Shown: positions 25,741 to 36,794 of the stretch, piece by piece
How the letters are laid out: each line of letters starts with the position of its first letter
How positions within the stretch are numbered: the first letter of the stretch is position 1
NCBI GenBank assembly: GCA_022592435.1
Contig: JABYQS010000194.1
Location: forward strand, 1-61,922
Length of the DNA stretch: 61,922 nucleotides
Origin: Cerioporus squamosus
Lineage: Eukaryota; Basidiomycota; Agaricomycetes; Polyporales; Polyporaceae
Direction of reading: 5' to 3'
The notes under the pieces: generated by a model
What the model was told of the DNA's origin: nothing
Database searches by the model: none
The model's input: only the letters and a program-made list of their open reading frames with translations
Program-made: the position numbers and the translations under genes

Positions 25741-27688
25741 TCAGGACGCGCCGCCGCCGCCGGTGTACGGAGAGTCAACCTTGTTCTCGATCTCGAGCAT
25801 CGCGCAGAACGCCGCCGTCTGCGGGTTCGGATAGTACGGTGCTGCAACAGGAGCATCGTCAGCACCCACAATACGCGCACATCGGGACGGGACGTACGCT
25901 GCATCTTCGCGTGCGGGTCTTTGTGGTCCGGACCGGGGGCGGTCATCGCGAACTGCTGCACGTCCTCGACCCCCGCGATCCCGCCGTCCTTGCCCGCGAG
26001 GACGTGCGTCTGCACCCACTCGAGCTCGCGTGCGACGGCGGCGCGCGCGGGGGCTTCCTCCGGGTAGGCAGATTGGTTGCGCTGGAGGGACATGTGCTGG
26101 TTGAACGCGCGTGTGATCGCGAGCCATTCGGGGTCGAAGGCGAGGATCGGAGGCGACGAGGACAAGGGGGCATCGATGTCTATGACCTGGCGTGGATGTC
26201 GGATGTGAGTTGGGGTCACGGGCGCATGGCTGGATGCGTACCTCGAGGAACTGCCTTCGAGGGAGACACTTGTCCAGCGCGAGGAACTTCGTCTCCGTTG
26301 GCGGCGGAGGCGGCGTCTCGACCTCGTCTTCCTCCTCGTCCAACGCGATCTCGTCCGGGTTGGTCCTCTGCACCGCGCCGCTCTCCGCACCCGCGCCTAC
26401 AGCGTCGCCTCCCTCCTCGTCATCGTCGATGCTGATCTCATCCGGGTTCGTCTTCTCCGCACTCGCAGTGGCACTCCCCGCCGCCTGATGCACGACCGTC
26501 GCCTCGAAGCGACAGTGCAGATGCGCCGAGAACCACCACTGCGGCCTGAGCGTGCGCAGGAGGCCCATCATGGGCGGGGAGCCGAGCGCGCCCTTGTTGA
26601 TGTCGTCCCGGAAGTAGGGTTTGCGTCGGAGGAGCCCGCGCAGGTCGCCGTGGTGCTCGATGCCCTGCGGCCAGTCGTGCGAGAGGAAGACTGCTGGGGA
26701 GGAGAGCTACATGGGGCGGCGCAGGTCAGCCAGAGGCCGGCAGATGCGGACAGAGGAAGGGCGCACGAGGGAGAGACGGATGATGCTGTACTGGCGAATG
26801 TGGTATATGCTGCGCATCGTGCCGTGGTTGTACGGGATGCGCTCGTGGTGGCCTGCGGTCGCGGTGAGCACATGGCCTGTCTGCGCGCGAGGGACCCACC
26901 TAAGCGGAAGTCTCCTGGCTTGAAGATGCCCGACGCGCCTGCGATGCGCACGCCGTTGACCTGGACGCACCCCGCGTGCCCGAGGAAGTAGATGTTCGGC
27001 GCGAGCCATCCGCCATGGTACCTGTGCGCGCGGAGTCAGCACCTGACAGAGAGTCGGAACCACCGGCAGTACTCTTCATGGGGAGCTGGCGCGAGCGTGT
27101 CTGCGGGCCGCCGGGTCATGGTAACACGGGCGTACACAGCAGCGATGAGGAAAGGCCCGAAGAGCAGATGCCCGACGCGATATGGAGGGCGGGAGGCGCA
27201 TTGAGAGCGCGCCCGAACCAGTGGCCACGCTTCGACTCTCCATGGAGAGTCTGTCTACTCGTTCTGACGTCCTCGAGACGAGTGGCACTCACAGCTCCCA
27301 GAAGTAGTTCGACGCCTCGTGGTTCCCGCCAATGACCACGGTCAAGATCGGAGCCTTCGCCTCGCCGGTATAGTACCTACGATACACTCGTCAGATACTC
27401 CACATCCAGATCCACATCCACGAGCAGCCCACCTACTTGGCGAAGCCGCCGAGCTGCTTGTACTTGTCCGGGACGGCCATGCACTGGAGGTCGCGGTGGT
27501 TGCGGACCGCCTGGAAGTCGCCGCAGACGAGGAGGAGGTCGACGGAGTACCCGTTCTGCTGCTCGAGCGCGGCAATCTGGGCGTATATCGCGTCGAGCTC
27601 GCCGTGGCAGCAGCCTTCAATCGCGATCTGCGCGCGGGTGAGGAGGGTAGGGAGGGATGGGACGGCGGCGTACGAGACGTACCTTCAT
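25741..27688 (-). CDS. DBR1: Lariat debranching enzyme Dbr1, U3 copy
   Basis: Intact third copy. The exons and motifs are as in U1, with the initiator exon encoding only Met-Lys at 27688-27683. No frame disruption is visible and all five metallophosphatase motifs are present. The protein would act in nuclear intron lariat turnover. The last intron is about 56 nt with a GCTGAC branch-like element about 15 nt before its CAG. Intron 2 and exon 3 are shared with U2, whereas the 3' part is identical or nearly so to U1. Confidence 0.94.
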
Positions 27689-27951
27689 GTTGCGCCTTCT
27701 CTCCTGCGCTCGAGGTGGTTCCAGATGACTCATTAGTAGTCTTCAGAGCCGCAAAAAGCGTCGCAACGTCTCCGAATGTCCGAGCGGCAGTCGGAGGAGG
27801 AGGAGAAGAGACAAGCGAGATGGACGATCGACGAGGAACGCGAGGCAGAGGAAGCGCCCATGCATGCAGCGGACGAATCTATGGGCGCTTCGCAGCTTGA
27901 CCTCATCTCTTCCGCTTGAAATTTGTCCCTTCCTCGTCCTCTCTTCGCAGC
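27689..27951. promoter_or_regulatory. Shared divergent promoter, DBR1/RPF2, U3
   Basis: 263-bp spacer between the DBR1 and RPF2 start codons. Coupling an intron-recycling enzyme to a ribosome assembly factor through one short spacer suggests co-expression, but that is inference. Confidence 0.55.
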
Positions 27952-29518
27952 ATGTTGCGGACAGTGTGAGTGGCCTGCTGTCGCATGGGGTACTCGTACT
28001 AACGCTAGTATGGACCAGAAAACCGAAAAATGCGCGGTCGAAGCGTGTACTGCAGGCTCGCGAGCCGAAGGAGGTCGAGGACCCTCGGACGGCCATCTTC
28101 GTGAAGGGCACGCACGCCGGAGAGAAAGTGAACGGTGTCATGAAGGAGCTGGTGCGTCTCTCCCTCGTTCTCCTACCCATTTCACTCCTCACTGAGCAAA
28201 CCCCTCCGCGCAGATGGCACTGAAAAGGCCGAACGCGATCTCGTTCTCGAAGAAGAACGCCGTGCGCCCGTTCGAGGACGCGGCGTCGCTCGAGTTCTGG
28301 GCGCAGAAGAACGACGCGAGCATGTTCGTCGTCGGGCAGAGCACGAAGAAGCGGCCGCATGGGATGACGTTCGTGCGGATGTTTGACTACCGGGTGCTGG
28401 ATATGTGCGAGGTCGGGGTGGACGATTGGAAGAGCATGACTGACTTCAAGGTGCGTTCTCTCTCCTGTTTGCGTTTGCGGTTGTCCTTCCTTCTTCCCCG
28501 TCCCTTTGGTTCGCTCGACGGTCTTCCCGCTGTGTCTGCATCTTCTTGCAGCGGGTCCAGCTGTCCCTTTCCTGCGTTTGGCCGTGTCGCCCCAGTCTCC
28601 GTCAACCGTGCACTACGCTCTGTGAGGCACATAAGAGGACGGAGGAGGCATGCGCTTCAGCGACGTATGAGACCTGCCGTTGTGCGCGCAAGGTCGTCGT
28701 TTGCCTATGCGAAGGCCTCGAGCGGGCGACAGCTATTGTAGTATGGCAAGATGTTGAGCATGAACGTCGTTCACCCTACTTCTCTCAGACATTGCGCTCA
28801 CACTTGAAGTGGAGCTGACACTTGTACGCAGACACCGAAAGCAACACCGGGACACAAGCCGATGCTGCACTTTGCGTCGGAGCTGTTCGACTCGCACCCG
28901 CGGTTCATCCAGCTCAAGTCGATGCTTATGGACTTCTTCAACGGCGAGGTTATCGACGCGATACATCTCGCAGGTCTCGAGCATATCATTAGCGTATCCC
29001 TCGGACCGACGCCGCCCACACTGAACGCTACGACGTCGACGCTGCAAGCCTCCACGTCCACATCCGAGGACGTCTCCTCTCTCCCAAAGGTGCACATCCG
29101 CGCATACACGATCCGCCTGCTCAAGTCCGGGACACGCGTGCCGCGCGTCGAGCTCACGCCGATGGGGCCGTCGCTGGAGCTGTCGCTGCGCCGACACACG
29201 GACGCGGACCCGGAGCTGTGGAAGCAGGCGATGAAGCGTCCGAAGCTGCGGAAGCAGGAGGTGGAGAAGGGGCTGGGGAAGAAGCGGAAGAACCTGGAGG
29301 TGGACGAGATGGGCGACCTGCGGGGAAGGATACACGTCGGGAAGCAGGACCTGGGGACGCTGCAGACGCGGAAGATGGAGGGGCTGAAGGCGGGGCGGGA
29401 CGACATGCACGTCGACGACGAGGGCGAGGACGGGGGCGGCGAGGACGGTGGGGAGGACGGCGGGGAGGACGGCGGGGAGGACGGCGGGCGGAGGCGGAAA
29501 CGAGCGAAGGCAGCGTAG
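27952..29518 (+). CDS. RPF2: Ribosome biogenesis factor Rpf2 (Brix family), U3 copy
   Basis: Rpf2 works with Rrs1 in the nucleolus to bring the 5S RNP (5S rRNA, uL18 and uL5) into the 60S precursor. The reference copy has four exons: a 14-nt first exon (MLRTV...), a 133-nt second exon, exon 3 (from 28214, MALKRPNAISFSKK to MTDFK) and exon 4 (28832-29518), giving 356 aa. Diagnostic pieces are KPKNARSKR at the N terminus, FEDAASLEFWAQKNDAS, SMLMDFFNGE, VELTPMGPSL and GKQDLGTLQTRKMEGLK. The tail is an acidic GGED repeat followed by RRRKRAKAA. Intron 1 has a perfect TACTAAC branch site. Intron 3, about 380 nt, is unusually long for this genome. Confidence 0.95.
29403..29505 (+). repeat. Copy-variable GGED-coding minisatellite in RPF2
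   Basis: Twelve-base repeats (GAGGACGGCGGG type) encode an acidic Gly-Gly-Glu-Asp run just before the basic C-terminus. By reading, U1 has two units after the initial GGGED, U2 and U3 have four, and U4 has two to three, so protein length differs between copies. Such repeats change length by slippage or unequal exchange. Confidence 0.75.
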
Positions 29519-32500
29519 AGGTCAGATGTGCAGCAGCCGCTTACATGACACATGGGATGGGCAGCGACAGCCGCTTCCGGCCTGCGTGCGCTGTTTGCGG
29601 ACAACGCCCCGACCCCCGCGTCCCCGCTCTGACCGCATCCGTGCTCCCTGCACTCTCCGTCCCTGTGGCTCGCTCGCGACTCGCGCTGCTGGGGCTCCCG
29701 GACTCGCAGCGCACGATCCCTGCCGCCTCGCCACCGCGCCGAACCACTCCCTCGCGTCCTGCGAGGTTATCAGCCAACGCGCCCGCGCGACAGCAGAGCA
29801 CGCACCGCGCACACTGGCTCGGACGCGCACTTCGCCGTCGGTAGTATGGACGCTTGAGACGAGGAGGACGGCGGGGCAGACGTCGACCGTAGCGCAGCGC
29901 ATATAGCGCAGTCGCTCGCTCGTTGGGTACGGCAGGAGGTAAGACTGTCCCTCGCACTCCAAGCCTCTCACCGCGCACACTCAGCACACGCGTTGTCCCA
30001 GCCCATCCCTGCCGTCCATCGTCTCGACGTCCGCGAACCTGCGCGCGCTGTTCGTCCAATCCGTTTGCCAGTATCCCGCCCTCGCATATTCGGAAGCACG
30101 CGCTCGTATTTGGATGTCGCTCAAGGTAAGCACAACACGTTTTCCGTCTCAACACCCGTCCCATGTCCCGTCCTGTCTGTATGATGCCGCGAATGCGAGC
30201 AGCTTTCCCGCCCGGAGACACATCAATCGGCCGGCTTTCTCGAGCTCGACCCCGCTGTCACAGAGGTACGCGGAATAGCGTCCGAGCACTTGGACTGGCG
30301 ACCTGCAGCCGCGTACGCTGCTCGGACGCGCCGGGTCGACCCAGATCGCGCCCTCCACATCTTGCTGCGTGCTGTGCTCAGACGAGTCTGCGCTACGAGC
30401 CGGTGAGCAGGGCCGACCTCGAGCGCAATGCTCACAGTCAAACGTATTCCTCGTCGATGATACACAGCACAAATCGCAGAACCACTCGTGTCGAGCCCGC
30501 CGGCTCGCGAAAGGTGTCTCGTATGTTCTAGTACGCCTCCGTCCATCCCGTTTAACCACTCACTCGGTGCTTCATGCAGAGTCTCCAGATCGGACTCCTT
30601 CTATTGAACGAAATACGTACGGCACATGTACACCATCAGCAGCGCTCCTCCTCCGCTCAGAACCGGCAGCAAGACTCGATTCGCGACTGCCTGCCACCGA
30701 CTCGCTCTCTGCATCTCGCCTCTCTCTCTCCCTTCCCCGATCTCGTTCACTTCCGACCGTCGTCGCGCCCTCTGCGCCCGACAATATGTCCAGCTGCTAC
30801 AGCACGAGCCTCAGTCCGCCGCTTGCTAGCTGCGCATAGGCGATACTCTACCGCGCACGCTGACGACTGGCACGCAGCTTCGCCTGCTCGGTCATCTGAG
30901 TCTCGACACATCACACGTATGGGACACCACCGGCTGTCTTCGGGAGCGTCACCAGTACATCTTCCAGTCGCATCCACCCTGAACGCTCCAGCACCATCAG
31001 GCTCCGTGTGCCGCACCGCCGTGCTGTTATCGGATCCTGCGTCAGCCAGAACGCGGGCAAGGAGCAACAAAGGACGTACCTCGCCAGACAGCCGGCCACG
31101 ATTCACCAGCCTCGGGTGTTCGGCACACGTCCGAGGCATCGGCCGTGTCGGGACTGTTGGCAGAGATGCTCACTCACCGGCGAGGACAACGCTCGAGGTC
31201 GCCCCTGGTCTGAGGAACGCAGGAGGCGACCCGGAGAGCCGGGCGTGCGAGTCACGGTGCGGGTGCGTGCGCCCTGCGAGCAACCGTCTGTTTGTCAGTA
31301 CTCGACGCGCGATACCTTGGGGACAAGGCGGGGATCACTCATGAGTCATGCGTCCGCGTCGGACGGTCATGGCTTGGTGGGGCCTGGGACATCGTACCCG
31401 CCGAGGACGAGGGAGACAGCCATCGAGAGCGAAGACATAGTAGGAGACAGCCCGGGCGACACGACTCGGACAGCGGGGTGGAGGAACGCACTTCGCAGGA
31501 GGGCACCGTACGGCTTATGTACGTGGCTCTGTTTGTGCACTGTTTGCATACGGCGGGTGAGCCGAGCACCGAGAGGGTCCGTGCGCAATCGGCGTTGACG
31601 TCGCTTTTGCGCTTGCGTTTGCCGGCAGTCGGGACTCGGGACTCGGGCGAGGCAGCCGTCCGTGTCATATGCCATCGCGCGCCGAGATATTGGCAAGTTC
31701 TCGCTCCTCCGCTGCTCACGCCTGCGACCCACAGGTCTCTGCCCAGGCCAGTGCGGCGTCCGCAGACATGGCATGTCAGCGACTCACAACTCCGAGCTTC
31801 AAGCCGGAGTCTGTGCTTGCTGCTCACACGGAGGTGGCCGACGACTGCAGAGTATGTGCATGCCGGCTCGGTGGGAAGCCAGCCCGACAGAGGCGGGAAT
31901 ACAGTAGAGCGCAAGCGTTGGGAGTCGGGACTCGGACTCGAGCTCGGACTCGGGGACGGCTGGCATGATTGCATGCCGCCTGCGCGTAGCGGCCGTGTGT
32001 GTTTCAGGGTGGTTCCATGGGCTTGGGCGTTGGGGTTTGAACTTTCGGAAGCCATGCGAGTCCGTTGGGGTTTGAGTTGCGGCGATGAGAATGAAGTACA
32101 GTGTGTACACAGAATGTACAGATACACCATATTGTCAATACATGGGAGACCGTCCGAGTTTTGATCAAGACTTGACTTGCCGCTGGGTACATCTTCAAGC
32201 CACACGTCCTTAGTGCTTTGAGTACGACATGCCTGCAATGTGCGACGGGATCGGAACGGCTGCTGATAAGTATCCTGTCTGGCACCCGCTCACTGGCACA
32301 CGCGCACTCGGATCCTATATGCTGGAGAGGTCTCTAACAGGAACACGATCACGGAGAGGCAAGTTGGCCCCGGAGCGTGGATATGAGGATGCTGCGAAGC
32401 GTTCTCGGTTCATGCTCAGGCGACGTAGGCGGTGGCTGCTCACGTTGAGTCCTCCGCTGCCTCAACCTCTTGTGAAGAGCACACAGGAGAACCGAGAAAA

Positions 32501-32619
32501 CTCTCAGCAGTATCGTCTGGAGGTACTTAGCAGCATAATTCTTTGTTAGCCATGCTTGAAGCGAACGAGGATAAAAGGGAGAACTCTGTCCTGCTGAACA
32601 GCTCACTCACCAGTCCGCC

Positions 32620-33544
32620 ATGGCACGGACATCCACCCGCGGCCGACTTCTCTTCCATTCCGAGTCGCCCACTAAACCTGTCCGCTCATCTGCTCACAAG
32701 ACCGCTCTCGATCCACATGCTATACCATTCAAACTGAACCGTCCTGTTCTTGTTCTGGTCCCGCACCCCTTGCAGCTCTCTCCACCGTCTGGCACTCTGA
32801 AGCTTTCAGATCCGGACCCCGATGACCTCCGTGGCAGTGTGCGCAAGCTCATTACGGAGCTTCTTGGTGAGATTCTCGATCTTCCAGTCACATGCGGTTA
32901 CGAGTCTGACTTCAAATTCAGTCTTCACATCCGGTGTCCTGGGCGCACGCATGTGCTGGGAGGTGACGCTCTTCCGGGACCAAGTCGTCCTCCGCTACCA
33001 CGTCATTCTGATTGGCTGGCCACCCGAGGTCCCGTTCCAAGACCTCAGCAAGAGCGGCGCACCGTCAGCAGCCCAGATGCGCACGCTCATTGGGCTCATG
33101 CTGAACAAGAAGCTCTACTTCGCCCGGGCGACCTCTGCACAGCTCCGCATCGCCCGTCTGGATGCCAGTGGTATCTCCCCGGGCCCGCTCCACCGCGAAG
33201 CTCTTCCACTGCCCAACCTCTGCCGCAGAGACATGGGGAGCCGGAAGACCCAGTACGACGACGAGGGCAATGCCCGTGTGCCCCGGTATGCCCGTGATGG
33301 CCCAAAGAGCGCCAAGATGATCGAGGAGCCGGAGGATGATACGGTTGAGACTGACACTCAGCCGTCGGGTAGTAGAATGCCTCTGCCGAGGATGCGTAAT
33401 CAGTTTGGGCACCTGGGATGGTACGAGAATGGTGGTTGGCGGGAGATCGGGCATCACTATTGTAACTCAGACTTGCCAGATGGTGGGCTGGATCACGAGG
33501 GCTCAGACTCGGACTCCATCTCTGAGTTCACCGACGATGAGTAG
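32620..33544 (+). pseudogene. Frameshifted hypothetical ORF, U4 copy
   Basis: Fourth copy of the ORF described at 22238-23162, with the same frame change. The first frame is 32620-33297 and the second is 32822-33544. It is nearly identical in sequence to U2 and U3, which argues against recent loss of function in this copy alone. Confidence 0.5.
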
Positions 33545-34699
33545 TACGAGTTTCCTTCTCCCTGTTTACGCAACACTATACTCCCACATAATGTGTCACT
33601 TCCTTCTGTCTTGTTCCGTTGAGGTTTAGGCCTGTGTACAAGTCATGCACACTGACCATGTCCTATTCCGTCTGCTTGGTTCACCGGCTATGGCTTTGAC
33701 CGGAACACGGCAACACGTACAGACAATGAGACATCCTCATCGGCCGGAGGGAAATAGTTTCATTCACAGTACGCGGCTTCGGGAACTTCCCGGAATGGCC
33801 GCGCCATCGGCCAGTGTGTACCACTCGCTCTCTGTCCTCTCCCTCCTCCGTCATGACTCGCCGGAGCTCACCTTCCCCTGCCTACTGTCGACAACACACA
33901 TGATCCTCTCACCATATGCCCGCCACTCCGTCACCTCTCGACGATGCCAACATTTCTCCGCATTGTGTACCTTTGTCGACATACCTCTGGCGGCCTTGTC
34001 TGGCAGCATGCTCGGAACCGTCGTCGACATGCCACTCGGTCACGAAGCCGGCGTTCAGCATACACTTTCACGGTGAGTACGTGCTCGGGTGTGTCTTTGC
34101 ATGGACGACTGTGCGCTCTTGACTTACCGGGGTTGTCACGCAGATGACGGAGACGGCACATTTCGAACGCCACATTTGCATCGCTGAGCACTCACTGAGG
34201 TAAGCCGACGATCCTCTTGGTCGTGTGGGAGAGTGGAGACTTACCGGTACTGTCTGGATTGCACCCACAGCGCATCTCCGAACGTGTTCTTCCATGGGAT
34301 TCTCGAGGCCCTGCGCCGTGCTTTCGAGTCTCACCTGCGCCAACCTCAGTGCAGCGGCTGCGCCGCTTTTCCCTCCACTCACGTATGTTCTCGATACACA
34401 CCTGTGGTTCTTGTCCCGCCGCTACGTCTTGGAGTCCACACATTGTCGATCTTCTCCGCGAGTCTGAGCCGGTGCGCAGTGGCGTCACCATCCTGTCCCG
34501 GGGCCTATCCCTTGTGCGCTCCCAGTAGTATGCTGGCAGGCCCCGGACGTCCCGATCCGGCTCTCGCGACACTGTTCTGCGTCTCCGGGATGGCGTGTTA
34601 CTGCAATCCTGCGCTGATCTTCCGGAACTTGAGGCTCGTTTGGCTCGCTTCCCGGCGGATGGAATTGACCGACATTGGATGCAGCCGGTCGTATGAGTG

Positions 34700-35999
34700 A
34701 CTCCGCCGGCGCACGGCCTTTGCATAGCGGTCGTGCATGGACGAGAGGCAGGGCGTACGCCCCGCAGCGGCAGCGGTCATCGTTGCTGATTGTCGGGTGC
34801 TCCCCATGCGGAGGACGTGCCCGTGCACAAGGAGGTGTTGTGTGCGAGTATCAGCGACAGCGTAGGATCCCCAGCCAGGCGAGGTACGTCTTTGTCACCA
34901 TCCGTCGTCACCAGAGGCAGCTCAGACTCACCTTCAGCGTTGCGTTTGTTGCAAGATTGTTCTCCCTCATTGACCACAGCCGGGAGTTCGAAGAGCTGCG
35001 CAGTGTCGCCAGACGTCCCAAGCGCATTCACATTTGCCCAGGGTACGTCGTTACGCACCTTTTCCAATCACCCTTGCGCTGACGCAAAGTTCTGACTCCG
35101 TCGAGGTTGATCTTCTGTGCGCATCAGTCAACCAAGTCAGCACGCAGAACAAAGTGAGGTAGGCAGTCTATCTTCAGTCACCGCCCGCGCGGCCGCCGCA
35201 GAGTCTGAATAAGAGCCTACAGGTGTCTCGGAATGTCCGCCAGCCGGTCTCGACACGCATCGACCTTCGGTCGCGCTCCGGGCGAAATCCTCGCTCCCGG
35301 AGAGCTCTCGAGCCTTCCTATTGTCTCCAGCACTCGTGATCAGAGCAACTTGGCGTTGCAGAGAACGCTTACCTGACACGGTATGTGCACTCTCAAGTCC
35401 TCTGTGGTCACCCGTCGCCGCCAGCGTGTCCGTACACGCACCTTGAAGTCTTCCAGTCGTCGAGAAAGTCCAGGTATGCACGTACCTTCAGGAAAGTTCT
35501 CTTGCTGACATAGGTCTTTGACTGCATGAAGATAGATCCAGTCAGCAAGCTCCCGGCGTAAAACGACACATAGCACGTCGTCTCTTTGCAGTCTTCGCCG
35601 ACGTAGACATAACCGTCTCGCTAACAGTCCAAAAACGTCCCAGAACAATGTATTCGACCAGTATCGCGTGCCCGGGTGACATCCTCGATCGCCGGAGTCG
35701 TCCCCCGCTCCCGAGGCCTCCTCGACGCCGCCAGCCCTCACGATCGCCACGGCAGAAGTTGGGAGCAGATTAGAGCAACACAAAACGCTTACCTGACATG
35801 GTATGTCTCCTCTCCTGTTACCCGTCGCTGCTAGCGTGTCCGAGTGCGCGTCGCAAAGTCGCCGACGTCGCCGAGCAGCTTGACAGAGCCCCAGGTACGC
35901 GTTTCTTTCCCAATAAAGCAGACAACGATCTCGCAAGCTTCAAACGCGCCCAGACTGGCGCGTAGAAGGAGGACAGCGAGGCGACGAGGAGGAGGGCAC
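34700..35999. repeat. U4-specific expansion of exon-like modules
   Basis: This stretch replaces about 0.62 kb of U3 with 1.3 kb. Each module contains a segment starting gtcccagaac or similar, then a 'catcctcgatc..cggagtcgtc' piece, then cttacctgacac(g/a) followed by ggtatg or catacac, a short intron-like run to a ccag, and a coding-like piece. U1-U3 have one such module. U4 has at least two more, near 35270-35480 and 35640-35900, spaced about 420 bp apart and diverged. A separate unmatched part (34880-35100) contains an open stretch on both strands. No function can be assigned. Confidence 0.6.
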
Positions 36000-36794
36000 C
36001 GTGGTGGTGGTCGAGAGACGAGAGCGGGCGCGCGCCGCGGTGCGCCAAGTCAAGATAGGCGCTCGCTCTGCGAACTTGCCCGGGCTCGTCGGCTATGGTT
36101 TAGATGCTCTTCGTCTTGTACTCGCCCTGCGCGCGGTCGTTTCGAAGTGCATGTACTATGCCTGCCTCTATACTACTACCTTCTCTCTCGCCCATGCGAA
36201 TTTGCTGCTAGTGTTGCCCGCCGTATGGCTTGTTCTGGAGTGCATAGTAGTACTGGCCCCGAGCCTTCAGGCTTCGACATTCGAGTGCGATAGATACTTG
36301 CCACACTGCGAGCAAAGTCAGCAAAAGGAGGGCTCGGCCAGGAGAAAGACTGCAGGCAGACAGGTCAGTGAAACGCATCCTCGAGCTCGAACGAAGACCC
36401 ACCTTCTCCTCGAGACCCTGTGCTCCTGCGACCTACTGAACGCTCCCCGCAAGCAGTACAACAAAGAGAACGCGTCCGACGTTTCTATACAACCCCTACA
36501 GTGCCCTATACATCCCCCAGAGTGTCCGGAGTAAAGTGATCGATCTGGGGATCTCCCCCGGCGAACGCGAGCCAGGCGCCGTCTCCGAGTCTCGCTGTCG
36601 CCTTTCTTCTCTCTCTTCATGCTTCCCGCTCGGAGTGGGATGGGAGACTGCGGACGGTGCGTACTTGAGTTTCTGCATGCCGGCGACGCGCGTGCGAACT
36701 TGTCGACGAGCAAAATATATTTCGTCTGTCTACTACATCCCGCTTCCGTACCCTACACCCGCCTGCGCGAGAGCCGGCCACTCGAAGTCCCTCG

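Larger units (their letters stand above)
20672..31053 (+). repeat. Tandem segmental duplication, unit 3 (U3)
   Basis: Third copy, 10,382 bp, and the cleanest reference copy, because both DBR1 and RPF2 read without interruption. The first 5 kb is nearly identical to U1. The DBR1 5' half matches U2 best. RPF2 exon 4 starts like U4 and ends like U1. These switches of closest relative show exchange between copies. Confidence 0.96.
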
